From contig CAVTPZ010000018.1 of the NCBI GenBank assembly GCA_963736685.1, forward strand, positions 278,650 through 342,649: a DNA stretch of 64,000 bases, given 5' to 3'. The DNA comes from DASUPK01 sp963736685 (lineage in GTDB: Bacteria > Actinomycetota > Thermoleophilia > Solirubrobacterales > 70-9). The notes under the pieces were generated by a model. The model was not told the DNA's origin. It ran no database searches and saw only the letters and a list, made by a program, of their open reading frames with translations. Of this stretch, positions 1-8,185 are shown piece by piece (positions within the stretch are counted from its first letter, which is position 1; each line of letters begins with the position of its first letter). The translations under genes were made by a program, and so were the position numbers.

Positions 1-988
1 CGTTCTGGACGAGGTCGTCGACCCCCAGGACCGCCTCAGCGCGGGCGCGGTAGCGGGCATCGACCGCGTCCTGCTGACTCGCGTTGAGCAGTGGCAGGTC
101 CTTGACGTTCGAGGGCTTGTCGGAGACGTCGGCCTCGTTGAAGTCGGGGTTCCGCGGCGCCTTCAGACCGGCGAAATGTCCCTCGTACCGCGGCGCGGCG
201 CGCGGATTGTTCCCGTTGCAGTTGCAGGCGGCCGCCTCCGCATGCGGGTCACGTGGCGCGACCGAGAGGTAGAAGGGCTTGTTGCTCGGCGCCCGCCGCC
301 GGATGAAGTCGGCCGCCTTCTGGGAATAGACGTCGGTCTGGTAGGTGGCGGGATCGACGACGCCGGGCGTGCTGCCGTAGTGGACGATCTGCCCGTTCTC
401 GTTGAGGGTGTAGCCATAGGCGGTGTAGGTGCCCCCGGTGAACTGATCGGGGTTGTCGATCGATCCGTACCACTCGTTCCAGCCGGGCGGGACCGTCGTG
501 TCCGGAACCGTGGCGCCGTAGCCGTTCAGGAACTTGCCGATGTGCGCCGTGTAGTAGCCGGCGCGCTGCAGCCATACCGGCATCGTGTTGCCGATCGTCG
601 GCGCGAGCTTGCTGTAGCCGCCCGAGGGAAGGGAATTTCCCCGGACGCCGTGGTTGTGCGCGTACTGGCCGGTCAGCATCGTGGAGCGGGAGGGGCAGCA
701 CAGCGAGTAGTTGACGAAAGAGTTGTCGAAGGTGACGCCCTTCGCGCCGATCGCGGCGTTCGTCTTCGTCAGGTACTGCTGCAGGTTCACCGACTGGTCG
801 TCGTCCATGATCAGGACGATGTTCGGGCGCTTCTGCTTCACGGCGTGCCGCTTCTTCGCCTCGCTGCCGCCCGGAGCGATTGCGACGGCCGCGCAGAGAA
901 GCGCCACCACCAGCCCAGCGAGCATGACCCGCCTGCCGGCGAGCGGCCTTGGATCCTGCTTGGTTGTCGCTCCCTTCCCCACGCCCAC
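1..988 (-). CDS. Sulfatase (alkaline-phosphatase superfamily), 3' end missing
   Basis: The reverse-strand frame runs from a GTG near 988 off the left edge, so only the N-terminal ~329 residues are present. It opens with a hydrophobic export segment (MLAGLVVALLCAAVAIA, from an internal ATG at 925, which is an alternative start). Next come RPNIVLIMDDDQS, the metal-binding start of sulfatases, and SLCCPSRSTMLTGQ, which contains the C-x-P-S-R signature whose Cys becomes formylglycine. Sulfatases hydrolyse sulfate esters; the signal segment implies action outside the membrane. The middle of the domain (HIGKFLNGYG, FYLSVAPRDPH) also fits secreted arylsulfatase or N-acetylglucosamine-6-sulfatase types. 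The substrate cannot be named. The gene is divergent from the response regulator gene. Confidence 0.85.
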   Translation of the reverse strand, partial: MGVGKGATTKQDPRPLAGRRVMLAGLVVALLCAAVAIAPGGSEAKKRHAVKQKRPNIVLIMDDDQSVNLQQYLTKTNAAIGAKGVTFDNSFVNYSLCCPSRSTMLTGQYAHNHGVRGNSLPSGGYSKLAPTIGNTMPVWLQRAGYYTAHIGKFLNGYGATVPDTTVPPGWNEWYGSIDNPDQFTGGTYTAYGYTLNENGQIVHYGSTPGVVDPATYQTDVYSQKAADFIRRRAPSNKPFYLSVAPRDPHAEAAACNCNGNNPRAAPRYEGHFAGLKAPRNPDFNEADVSDKPSNVKDLPLLNASQQDAVDARYRARAEAVLGVDDLVQN

Positions 989-1063
989 CTAAACAGGATT
1001 TTGGGTAGCGAGTTGCGGTCTGGAAGTGCTTCCTGCGCCCGCGGGCCGGGTTAAGGTAGGAGC

Positions 1064-1717
1064 GTGGCAGACACCGGGGAGGCAGCGTCCGAGAAAATCT
1101 CCGTCGTCCTCGCTGACGACCACGCTGTCGTTCGCAGCGCCCTGCGCCTGATGCTGGAGCGTGAGCCCGACATCGAGGTCGTCGCGGAGGCGGGAGACGC
1201 GGATTCCGCGAGCCGCTACGTCAGCGGGCATCACCCCAAGGTGCTGATCCTCGACATCAACATGCCCGGCGGATCCGGGCTTGCCGCGATCCCGTCGATC
1301 CGCGAGCAGTCACCGGGAACGGAGATCGTCGTCCTGACCATGCAGGACGAGACCGCGTTCGCCCGGGAGGCCCTGCAGGCGGGAGTCCTCGGCTACATCC
1401 TCAAGGAGGCCGCGAGCGAGGAACTGGTCAAGGCCGTGCGGATGGCGGCCGAGGGCCGCACGTATCTGCAGCCCGAGCTCGGGGCCAGGCTGGCGGCGGA
1501 GCCCGACGCCGCGACGCCCGACGACCTCTCCGAGCGCGAGCTGGAGGTCCTGCGCCTGATCGCGCTCGGCCACACGAACAACGAGATCGCCGAGCAGCTC
1601 TATCTGAGCGTGCGCACCGTCGAGTCCCACCGCGCGCACATCCAGCAGAAACTGGCGATGACCACCCGCTCAGAGCTCGTCCGCTACGCGATCGAGCGCG
1701 GGCTGATCGACGTCTAG
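1064..1717 (+). CDS. NarL/LuxR-family response regulator
   Basis: The 217-residue protein has the full two-domain plan of a NarL/FixJ regulator. The receiver domain spans about residues 12-130, with the acidic pair at 18-19, phospho-acceptor Asp64 in LILDINMPG, and the conserved Lys in GYILKEAAS. A LuxR-type helix-turn-helix spans about 150-215 (LSERELEVLRLIALGHTN, then LSVRTVESHRAHI). It should bind DNA after phosphorylation. The start is a GTG. The gene is convergent with a matching HisKA_3-type sensor kinase, its likely partner. Its TAG stop lies inside a CTAGCGG sequence that begins a short copy of repeat family 1. Confidence 0.93.
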   Translation: MADTGEAASEKISVVLADDHAVVRSALRLMLEREPDIEVVAEAGDADSASRYVSGHHPKVLILDINMPGGSGLAAIPSIREQSPGTEIVVLTMQDETAFAREALQAGVLGYILKEAASEELVKAVRMAAEGRTYLQPELGARLAAEPDAATPDDLSERELEVLRLIALGHTNNEIAEQLYLSVRTVESHRAHIQQKLAMTTRSELVRYAIERGLIDV

Positions 1718-3254
1718 CGGGGACCAGGCCGCCACGGAAGGTCGGGTCTTCCTCGCCCCGGGTGAGCAGCGGGATCTCGGCGCGGACCCGCGTCCCCGAC
1801 CCCCTGGTCGAATCGACCTCGAGCGTGCCGCCGAGGAGAGCCGCACGCTCGCGCATGCCGACCAGCCCGAAGCCTTCCCGAACGAGGGACGGCTCGAACC
1901 CGACACCGTCGTCGCGGACCTCGATCTCGATCGCGCCGCGCAGGGCGCGAACCGTCACCTCGGCGCGCCGCGCCATCGAGTGCTTGGAGACGTTGTTGAG
2001 CGCTTCCTGAACGAGCCGGTAGACCGCGGTCTCCAGGATCGTCGTGGGCCTGGCGTCCTCGTCCCGGGGCAACTCGAAGTCGCAGTCGACCTCCATGATG
2101 GCCGCCGCCTGCTGATGCTGCTCCGCCAGAGCCTGGAGGGCGGCCTCCAGGCCGATCGTGTCGAGCGAGGCGGGCCGGAGCTCGGTGATCAGCCTGCGCA
2201 GCTTCACGATCTCGTCGTCGATCTGCTCGACGGCCGCCTGGCCGGCCTGCTCGAGCGCACCGGCCTCCTCCTCACGCAGCGCCGATGAGAGCCGCATTCG
2301 CAGAACCGCGAGGGCCTGGAGCGTCTCGTCGTGCAGCTCGCGAGCCCAGCGGCTGCGTTCCTGCTCGGCGGCGTCGATGGTGTTCTGCAGCCGCTCCTCG
2401 GCCATCGAACGGGCCGTCGCCACCCCGGTCGCGGCGCTGGCGGCGAAGGCCTCGAGCATCCGCTGGTCCTCGTCGTGGAACCGCCCCGGCTCCCCGATGC
2501 GGTCCAGCGCCACGACGACGCCGAGCGGGTCTCCGCGGAAGACCAGGGGGGCGAGCAGGGCGCGACCGGTCTCCGTCGCTCCCAGGTCCACGCCCGTGAA
2601 CTGGCCGAACAGCACCTCCTCCGATGCCTCCTGTGCGCGGATCCTGAGGCTCGCCACCTGCGGGTCCAGGCCGCCGGCGACGGCGGCGGTCGCCGCGACG
2701 ACGAGATCCTCGCCCTCGCGGAGCAGGATGATCAGTGCCCGGGCCTCGACCAACGCCCGCCCGCGCTCCACGATCGCATCCAGCACCCGCTCGAGATCGG
2801 TCTCCCCGCCCACGGCGATCGCGACGTCGGTGGCAGCCTGCAGGCGCCTGACCGCGCGGCGCAGGTCGTCGCGGTCACGTCGGCGGTCGGTGATGTCCCG
2901 GATCGCCGCCAGGGCCATCATCCCCTGGTCGGTTGCGACCGTCGAGAGGGAAATCTCGCAGGGGAACTCGCTGCCGTCCTTGCGCCGGGCATAGAGGTCG
3001 AGGTCGGCGCCCATCGGGCGGGTCCGGGGAGCCTCGAAATAGCGGTCCCGGTGGCTGACATGACCGTCGCGCAGGGCCTCCGGGATCAGCATCTCCACCC
3101 GCTGGCCGATCAGCTCGTCGCGCGCGTAGCCGAAGACGGCCTGGGTCCGCGAATTGACGAGCCTGATCTCTCCATTCAGGTCGACACCGATAACGGCGTC
3201 GGGCGCGAACTCGAGGAACTCCCGTTCGAGCGTCTGGCTCGCGTGGTTCGCCAC
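1428..3254 (-). CDS. PAS-GAF sensor histidine kinase (HisKA_3/HATPase, NarX/DevS type)
   Basis: The 608-residue frame starts at a GTG. It holds a PAS domain (about 12-130, LEFAPDAVIGVDLNGEIR), a GAF domain (about 145-290), a HisKA_3 dimerisation helix with the phospho-accepting His in WARELHDETLQAL, and a HATPase domain (N box LVQEALNNVSKH, G1 box DDGVGF, G2 GFGLVGMRERA). No membrane segment is visible, so it should sense in the cytoplasm. The recognisable kinase ends near position 1730. The last ~100 codons are Arg/Ser-rich and run antisense through the response regulator gene, so a lost stop or a frameshift is likely. A +1 shift near 1740 would end translation at the TAG at about 1716. It probably phosphorylates the convergent regulator. 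Confidence 0.88.
   Translation of the reverse strand: MANHASQTLEREFLEFAPDAVIGVDLNGEIRLVNSRTQAVFGYARDELIGQRVEMLIPEALRDGHVSHRDRYFEAPRTRPMGADLDLYARRKDGSEFPCEISLSTVATDQGMMALAAIRDITDRRRDRDDLRRAVRRLQAATDVAIAVGGETDLERVLDAIVERGRALVEARALIILLREGEDLVVAATAAVAGGLDPQVASLRIRAQEASEEVLFGQFTGVDLGATETGRALLAPLVFRGDPLGVVVALDRIGEPGRFHDEDQRMLEAFAASAATGVATARSMAEERLQNTIDAAEQERSRWARELHDETLQALAVLRMRLSSALREEEAGALEQAGQAAVEQIDDEIVKLRRLITELRPASLDTIGLEAALQALAEQHQQAAAIMEVDCDFELPRDEDARPTTILETAVYRLVQEALNNVSKHSMARRAEVTVRALRGAIEIEVRDDGVGFEPSLVREGFGLVGMRERAALLGGTLEVDSTRGSGTRVRAEIPLLTRGEEDPTFRGGLVPARRRSARARSRSGRALSGWSSPVSAGCARGGTRRCARSDRAARRSRCSCGRARSGAGPPARARRGRRASRRRAPPPAWPRARAADTCGPRPPSARP
1714..1736 (+). repeat. Repeat family 1, short 5' fragment
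   Basis: The sequence starting CTAGCGGGGACCAGGCC matches the first ~22 bases of the ~95-bp repeat seen at 20867, 33933, 5397 and (reversed) 59579. As in three full copies, its TAG is the stop codon of the preceding gene. Only the first hairpin of the element is recognisable; the rest is absent or decayed. Confidence 0.5.
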
Positions 3255-3298
3255 GGGGCGAGCATAGTTCAGCCGATCACGGGTAGCCGTCAGTCGTC

Positions 3299-3760
3299 AT
3301 GGCTGACCGATATCGCCCGGCGATGATCTGCCTCGCGGCCGCGACGGTCGCTGCCCTGATCGTCCTCGGCTGCGGGAGCAGTGACTCGGCGACCGTGGAG
3401 CAGCACACCTCCTCGAGCGGAGCGCCCCTCGCCGGGGCTACGGATCAGCCTCTCTCCGCTGCGGAGCAGCGCGGGCGGCAGCTCTTCGTCGATCACTGCG
3501 GCTCGTGCCATACGCTCGACGCCGCGGGCACGGTCGGCAACGTGGGGCCCAACCTCGACGACATCGCCGTGAACCATGCGGACGTACTGCACGCGATCAG
3601 AACGGGTGGGGGACGTCACGCAAAGGGGCAGCCCACGGGCCCCAGCGGGAACATGCCGCGGAACCTCGTCACGGGGAAGGACGCTCAGGAGGTCGCGGCG
3701 TTCGTAGCAGCGAACGCGTCCGGAAGCTCCACGACCGTAGCAGCGATACTCGCGGCGTGA
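3299..3760 (+). CDS. Small c-type cytochrome lipoprotein
   Basis: The 153-residue protein has a hydrophobic N-terminus ending in a lipobox (ALIVLGC, Cys near residue 25), so it should be lipidated and face outside the membrane. One haem c site follows a Ser/Thr-rich linker: CGSCH, with the distal Met probably in GNMPRNL near the C-terminus. The spacing is that of class I monohaem cytochromes c. It is expected to carry single electrons to a terminal oxidase or other redox partner, which is not identifiable here. Its TGA overlaps the GTG start of the PHP phosphatase gene, so the two are probably co-translated. The gene is divergent from the sensor kinase. Confidence 0.87.
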   Translation: MADRYRPAMICLAAATVAALIVLGCGSSDSATVEQHTSSSGAPLAGATDQPLSAAEQRGRQLFVDHCGSCHTLDAAGTVGNVGPNLDDIAVNHADVLHAIRTGGGRHAKGQPTGPSGNMPRNLVTGKDAQEVAAFVAANASGSSTTVAAILAA

Positions 3761-4485
3761 TCGACCTCCACTGCCACATCCTGCCCGGCATCGATGACGG
3801 GGCACTCGACCTCGCCGACTCTCTGGCGATGGGCCGAGTGGCCGCCGGCGACGGCATCGAAACCATCGCCGCCACCCCGCACATCCGTCACGACCACGAC
3901 GTGCGGATCGGCGAGCTGCCTGAACGGGTAGCGGAGGTGAACGCGGAGCTCGGCCGCCACGACCTGCCGGTCACCGTCGTCACGGGCGGGGAGGTGGCGG
4001 AGACCGCGCTCGAGGGGCTCGACGAGGACGAGTTGAGGGCCGTCACCCTCGGTGGGGGCGGCTGGATCCTGCTCGAGCCCCGACCCGGACCGCTCGGTGA
4101 CTCGCTGCTGGCCGCCGTGAGCGGCCTGCGGGACCGTGACGTGGGCGCGCTCATCGCCCACCCGGAGCGCCATGTCTCGGCCGACATGTTCGAGCGAATC
4201 AAGGAACTGATCGCCGCCGGCGCCCTGATCCAGGGCACCGCGGCCTACCTCGTCTCGGGCGCGCCCCGCCAGGGCATGCTCGCCCTGGCGGGCGCCGGGC
4301 TGATCCATGTCCTCGCCAGCGACGCGCACTCCTCACACGGCGGCCGTCCTCTGCGGATCTCCGACGGCCTCGCCGTGCTCGGCCAGGTGGAGCTGCTCAG
4401 CCCTCACCTCGACTGGGTCGCGCGCGAGGCGCCCGCCGCAATCCTGCGCGGCGAGCGGCCCGAGCCGCCCTACGCCCCGGCCTAA
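3757..4485 (+). CDS. PHP-family protein-tyrosine phosphatase, CpsB/YwqE type
   Basis: The 242-residue product begins at a GTG overlapping the previous stop. It opens with the PHP metal motif IDLHCHILPGIDDGA, followed by TPHIRHDHD, GGEVAE, IAHPERH and ASDAHS. Together these are the His/Asp/Glu ligands of the manganese-dependent CpsB/CapC/YwqE phosphatases. Members dephosphorylate BY-kinases that control capsule or exopolysaccharide export. No BY-kinase or capsule gene is nearby, so the substrate is open. Codons before GTG 3757 in this frame lie in the cytochrome gene and look non-coding, which supports the short start. The stop overlaps the convergent PfkB kinase stop. Confidence 0.85.
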   Translation: MIDLHCHILPGIDDGALDLADSLAMGRVAAGDGIETIAATPHIRHDHDVRIGELPERVAEVNAELGRHDLPVTVVTGGEVAETALEGLDEDELRAVTLGGGGWILLEPRPGPLGDSLLAAVSGLRDRDVGALIAHPERHVSADMFERIKELIAAGALIQGTAAYLVSGAPRQGMLALAGAGLIHVLASDAHSSHGGRPLRISDGLAVLGQVELLSPHLDWVAREAPAAILRGERPEPPYAPA

Positions 4486-5405
4486 ACGCGCCGGAGCTCG
4501 ACTTCGCGAGCAAGCTCCTCGACCTCACGCCGCGAGCCGGTGCCAAGCCCGTGATGGAGGAAGTTGACAGCGCCCGCGCCCGCGCCGAGGACGAGCGCCT
4601 CGTGCAGCTCGCGACCCTGGGCGAGAGCTGCCGCGATCGCGCCCATCATCGTGTCGCCGCAGCCCTCGCGGGAGCCGGCCTCGAGCTTCGGCGGGATCAG
4701 CTCCCAGGCCTCATCTCCGAGCAGGACCAGGGCCGGGTCGCCCGCCCGGGTGACCAGCACGTTGCGGGCCCCGAGATCGCGCAGCCGGCCGGCCGCTCCC
4801 CGCAGGCGCTCAGGAGTGTCCACTGGGCCGACCACGAACGCGGCGAGCTCCCAGTCGTTCAGCTTGACGAGGTCAGCCCCGGCCGCGGCCGTCGGCTCGA
4901 TCCGCGGGCTGGAGAGGTCGGCGATCACCGGGATACCCGAGGCGTGCGCGTTCGCGACCAGGTCGCCGTAGGTCTCGAGGGGAACCGTGTCACCCGGGTA
5001 GGGGTTGCAGATCGCCAGCAGATCGCACTCGAGCGCAGCGGCCGTGGTCGCCGCGACGAGGTCGTCGCACTCGTGCCGCGAGGGCGGCTCGACATATGCC
5101 TGCGCGATCGCGACCCGCTCGCCGCTGCGCCGGTCGGTGACGAAGCAGCCGCTCGAGCTTTCGGTTCGAACCAGTCGCCGCTCGCCCGGAAGCCCCTCCA
5201 GCAGGGGCTCGAGGACGACCCCGGTCTCCCCGCCGATCAGCGAACAGAGGACGGGCCAGGCACCCATCTCCCCCGCCATCCGGCTGAGCCAGACGCCCTG
5301 TCCCGCGGGGTGGCAGTGGACGTCGTCCCGGCCCTCGCCACGCGCCTCGATCGTGACGCTCAGCATCGGGCTGGGCCCGAAGACCGCGATTCGGCCAGCG
5401 GCCAC
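4482..5405 (-). CDS. PfkB-family sugar kinase (1-phosphofructokinase-like)
   Basis: The 307-residue protein has the PfkB/ribokinase fold pattern: an N-terminal strand GRIAVFGPSPMLSVTI, a glycine-containing substrate region (PAGQGVWLSRMAGEMG), and the C-terminal ATP/catalytic signature EGCGDTMMGAIAAAL with the catalytic Asp. GCGD replaces the more common GAGD. The family phosphorylates sugars or nucleosides; the N-terminal half resembles 1-phosphofructokinase or tagatose-6-phosphate kinase, but specificity cannot be fixed. The start is a GTG at 5405, which lies inside the 5' end of a family-1 repeat, so the repeat overlaps the initiation region. The gene is convergent with the PHP phosphatase gene. 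Confidence 0.8.
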   Translation of the reverse strand: MAAGRIAVFGPSPMLSVTIEARGEGRDDVHCHPAGQGVWLSRMAGEMGAWPVLCSLIGGETGVVLEPLLEGLPGERRLVRTESSSGCFVTDRRSGERVAIAQAYVEPPSRHECDDLVAATTAAALECDLLAICNPYPGDTVPLETYGDLVANAHASGIPVIADLSSPRIEPTAAAGADLVKLNDWELAAFVVGPVDTPERLRGAAGRLRDLGARNVLVTRAGDPALVLLGDEAWELIPPKLEAGSREGCGDTMMGAIAAALAQGRELHEALVLGAGAGAVNFLHHGLGTGSRREVEELAREVELRRV

Positions 5406-5491
5406 CAGGCTGCCCTACTTCGGAGCGGCGGCGAAGCCGGCGCGACTTAGGGAGCGCAGCCGCTCGGGGCCGCGTCTTGATGGCGAAGCCG
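5397..5491 (+). repeat. Repeat family 1, full copy C
   Basis: This copy starts AGCGGCCACCAGGCTGCC and ends TTGATGGCGAAGCCG, matching copies at 20867-20964, 33933-34029 and 59579-59674 (reversed). It fills the space between the PfkB kinase start and the ETF-quinone oxidoreductase stop. It is the most diverged copy. The closing stem GCGGCC/GGCCGC is kept. Confidence 0.7.
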
Positions 5492-5514
5492 TCCTGCGTC
5501 TCCTCGAAGGCGTA

Positions 5515-7206
5515 CTACGTCTCCTGGTACAGAGGCCCGTCCCCGCCCTCGGGCAGGGTGAGCCGGCCGCCCTTGGCCGTGATCGCGCCGCACTGGACGC
5601 AGTTCGAGGCGGTGACATGGACGTCGACCGTCTCGGCGCCCGACTCGAGTTGGTCCTCGGGGATCTCGTAGACCTGCGCGGGGCACATCGAGACCCAGGT
5701 CTGGGCGACCTCCTTCGGGACACGTTCCTGAATCCGCACGTGGTTCGGGGCATCGTCCCGGGTCGCGTTCCCCGAGAGGAACACCGACGAGAGCTTGTCG
5801 AAGATGTAGGAGCCGTCGGGCTTCGGGTAATTCTTGGCGGCGCCGCCGATCTCCATCTCCACGTCGGCGTCCGGCTCGACCTTCTTGTGGCCGGGGGGAA
5901 AGGCGCCGCGGGAAAGCAGCCAGGCATTTGCGATGCCGCCGAAGGCGAGGAACCCCTTGTCGCCGTACTGGCGGACGTTCCGCGAGCGGTAGAGGTCCTC
6001 CTCGATCATCGAGCCCTTCACGCTCCGCTCGTACTGCTCGAAGTTGACGGAGTCCTTCTTCAGGGACTCGACGATCGCCTCCGCGGCGTACATGCCGGCG
6101 TGCATCGCGTAGTGGATCCCCTTCAGGTAAGGGACGTTCACCATGGAGACGTTGTCCCCGGCCATCACCATGCCGGGCACCGACAGCCTCCTCGGCATGG
6201 ACCAGTAGCCACCCGAGGGGATCGTCTTCGCCCCCCAGCCGACCCGCTCGCCGCCCTCGAGCAGCTTGCGGACGAACTTGTGGGTCTTGAGCTCCTGGAG
6301 CGCGTCGTGACAGGAGAAGGTCGCGTCGGTGGTGTCGAGGCCGACCACCATCCCGATGGTGAGCTTGTCCTCGCCCATCGGGTAGATGAAGCTGCCGCCG
6401 AACTCGTTGTACTTGGGGCGGCCCCGCAGCGGCCAGTTCATCGTGTGGATGACCCGGTCGAGCGGCTTCGGCACCTTCCAGATCTCCTTGACGCCGATCT
6501 CCCACCTCATGGAGTCGCCCGCGAGGTCGAAGTAGTCGACGGCGCTCTGCGTCAGGTGGCTGACCGTCCCCTCCGCGAGGACGGTGGCCTTGGCCATCAG
6601 GTCGGACCCTGGCTCGAAGTTGCTGAGCTCCTCACCGTCGCGGCCGCGACCCTTGTCTCCTGAGCGGATGCCGCGCACGATCCTGTCCTCGACCAGCAGC
6701 TTGTCGGCGACCGTCTCGGTGAGGATGTAGGCGCCCGCCTCCTCGGCCTTCTCGGCGAGAAAGCGCGACAGCTTCGAGACCGAGGTGACGTAGTTGCCGT
6801 GGTTCCGGAAGTTCGGCGGCGGCGGCTTGAGCGGGATGGCCATCCTCTTGGTGAGGAGATAGACGGCGTCCTTCTCGACCTGCTGGTAAACGGGCCAATC
6901 GCTCGGATCGAGATCCGGGAACAGCTTCTCCATAGCGGACGGCACCATGTTCGCCCCGGAGACGTTGTGGGCACCGCAGACCTTGCCCTTCTCGATCACC
7001 GCAACGGGGATCTCGCCGAGCCTCTCGGTCAGCTCCGGCTCGTTCTCCAGCAGCTGCAGGACGCGGTTTGCGCAGGCGAGCCCGGCCGGGCCGCCGCCGA
7101 CGATGACGATGCCGGCCTCGAGGCGCTCCTCCGGGGCATCCGTCGGGGGACCGACGTAGTCCCCCGGATTGAACGGCGGCGGAAAATCCGCCGGCGTCGC
7201 GGCCAT
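5515..7206 (-). CDS. Electron-transfer-flavoprotein:quinone oxidoreductase (FixC/ETF-QO)
   Basis: The 563-residue flavoprotein has an N-terminal FAD dinucleotide fold (IVIVGGGPAGLACANRVL, about residues 32-50), the ETF-QO stretch KVCGAHNVSGANM, the second FAD motif VMAGDNVSMVNVPYLKG, and a C-terminal ferredoxin-like end (MCPAQVYEI, NCVQCGAIT, LPEGGDGP). It should pass electrons from reduced ETF to membrane quinone. Most ETF-QOs end with a C-x2-C-x2-C arrangement; here the last Cys position is Ile, so only three cluster cysteines are evident. The gene follows etfA by 4 bases in the order etfB-etfA-ETF-QO, so one transcript is likely. Confidence 0.93.
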   Translation of the reverse strand: MAATPADFPPPFNPGDYVGPPTDAPEERLEAGIVIVGGGPAGLACANRVLQLLENEPELTERLGEIPVAVIEKGKVCGAHNVSGANMVPSAMEKLFPDLDPSDWPVYQQVEKDAVYLLTKRMAIPLKPPPPNFRNHGNYVTSVSKLSRFLAEKAEEAGAYILTETVADKLLVEDRIVRGIRSGDKGRGRDGEELSNFEPGSDLMAKATVLAEGTVSHLTQSAVDYFDLAGDSMRWEIGVKEIWKVPKPLDRVIHTMNWPLRGRPKYNEFGGSFIYPMGEDKLTIGMVVGLDTTDATFSCHDALQELKTHKFVRKLLEGGERVGWGAKTIPSGGYWSMPRRLSVPGMVMAGDNVSMVNVPYLKGIHYAMHAGMYAAEAIVESLKKDSVNFEQYERSVKGSMIEEDLYRSRNVRQYGDKGFLAFGGIANAWLLSRGAFPPGHKKVEPDADVEMEIGGAAKNYPKPDGSYIFDKLSSVFLSGNATRDDAPNHVRIQERVPKEVAQTWVSMCPAQVYEIPEDQLESGAETVDVHVTASNCVQCGAITAKGGRLTLPEGGDGPLYQET

Positions 7207-7210
7207 GGCG

Positions 7211-8185
7211 TCAGCCGCCCTTCTTGGCCTTGATCGCCTCGGTCAGCTTGGGGACGATCTTGTGCAGGTCGCCCACCACGCCGAGGTCGGAGAACTCGAA
7301 GATCGGAGCATTCTGGTCCTTGTTGATGGCCAGGATGTTCTCCGAGTTCTGCATGCCGACCTTGTGCTGGATCGCTCCGGAGATGCCGAGCGCCAGATAC
7401 AGCTTCGGGGCGACCGTCTTGCCGGTCTGACCGATCTGCGCCGCGTACGGGTACCAGCCGGCGTCGACGACCGCACGCGTCGCGGCCACCGCACCGCCCA
7501 TCGAGTCGGACAGCTGCTCGGCGAGCTCGAAGTTCTCCTTCTTGCCCAGCCCGCGGCCGCCGCCCACCAGGATGTCGGCGCCCTCGATGTCGACGTCCTC
7601 GCCACGCTGTTCACCTCGAGTCACCATTCTGGCCTTCGTCGACCACTCAGAGAGCTCGACCTGGACGTCCTCGACCTCGGCCGTGCCGCCGGTCTCGTTC
7701 TCATCGAATGCGTTGAGGCGGCCGATGATGATCCCCGGCTCCTCGACGTAGCCGACGTCGGCGATCTGCGAGTCCTGCAGGATGGGCCGCTCGGCGACGA
7801 GCTTGCCGTCCTTGACGTTGACCTGCGTGACCTCCATCGTCACCCCGGCGTTCAGGCGGGCAGTCAGGCCGGCGCCGATCTCGAAGCCGAGCAGGCCTCC
7901 GCCGAAGAGCGCGTAGGAGAATTCGTTGTCGGTCATCACCTTCGCCATCACGTCGACGATCGGCTGGGCGAGGCCCTCGGGGGCCTCCTTGCAGCGGTAG
8001 ACCTTCTTCACGCCATAGGCGCCCAGGCCGGCCGCGGCGTCATCGGCGACGTCGCCGACCACCACCGCTGCAGCGTCGGTGCCCAGCTCGCCGGCGAGCT
8101 TCGCCGCCTCGGAGAGGGCGCCGAGGGAGTTCTTGTTGAAGTTGCCCTCGTCGTCGTGCAGGGCGTAGACCAGGATGCCTCCCAT
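7211..8185 (-). CDS. etfA: Electron transfer flavoprotein alpha subunit
   Basis: The 324-residue product has the ETF-alpha architecture: an N-terminal nucleotide-fold domain and the C-terminal FAD domain with GGGRGLGKKENFELAEQL, YAAQIGQTGKTVAPKLY, GISGAIQHKVGMQ and AINKDQNAPIFE. With EtfB it forms the soluble heterodimer that accepts electrons from acyl-CoA dehydrogenases, including the one at 19.7 kb. The ATG directly follows the etfB TAA, which implies translational coupling. The next gene downstream is the quinone oxidoreductase that reoxidises ETF. Confidence 0.96.
   Translation of the reverse strand: MGGILVYALHDDEGNFNKNSLGALSEAAKLAGELGTDAAAVVVGDVADDAAAGLGAYGVKKVYRCKEAPEGLAQPIVDVMAKVMTDNEFSYALFGGGLLGFEIGAGLTARLNAGVTMEVTQVNVKDGKLVAERPILQDSQIADVGYVEEPGIIIGRLNAFDENETGGTAEVEDVQVELSEWSTKARMVTRGEQRGEDVDIEGADILVGGGRGLGKKENFELAEQLSDSMGGAVAATRAVVDAGWYPYAAQIGQTGKTVAPKLYLALGISGAIQHKVGMQNSENILAINKDQNAPIFEFSDLGVVGDLHKIVPKLTEAIKAKKGG

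Noticed and set aside
3505..3756. N-terminal extension of the PHP phosphatase frame
   Set aside because: The upstream part is read within the cytochrome c gene in another frame and is Arg/His-rich shadow; the PHP motif starts at the GTG at 3757.
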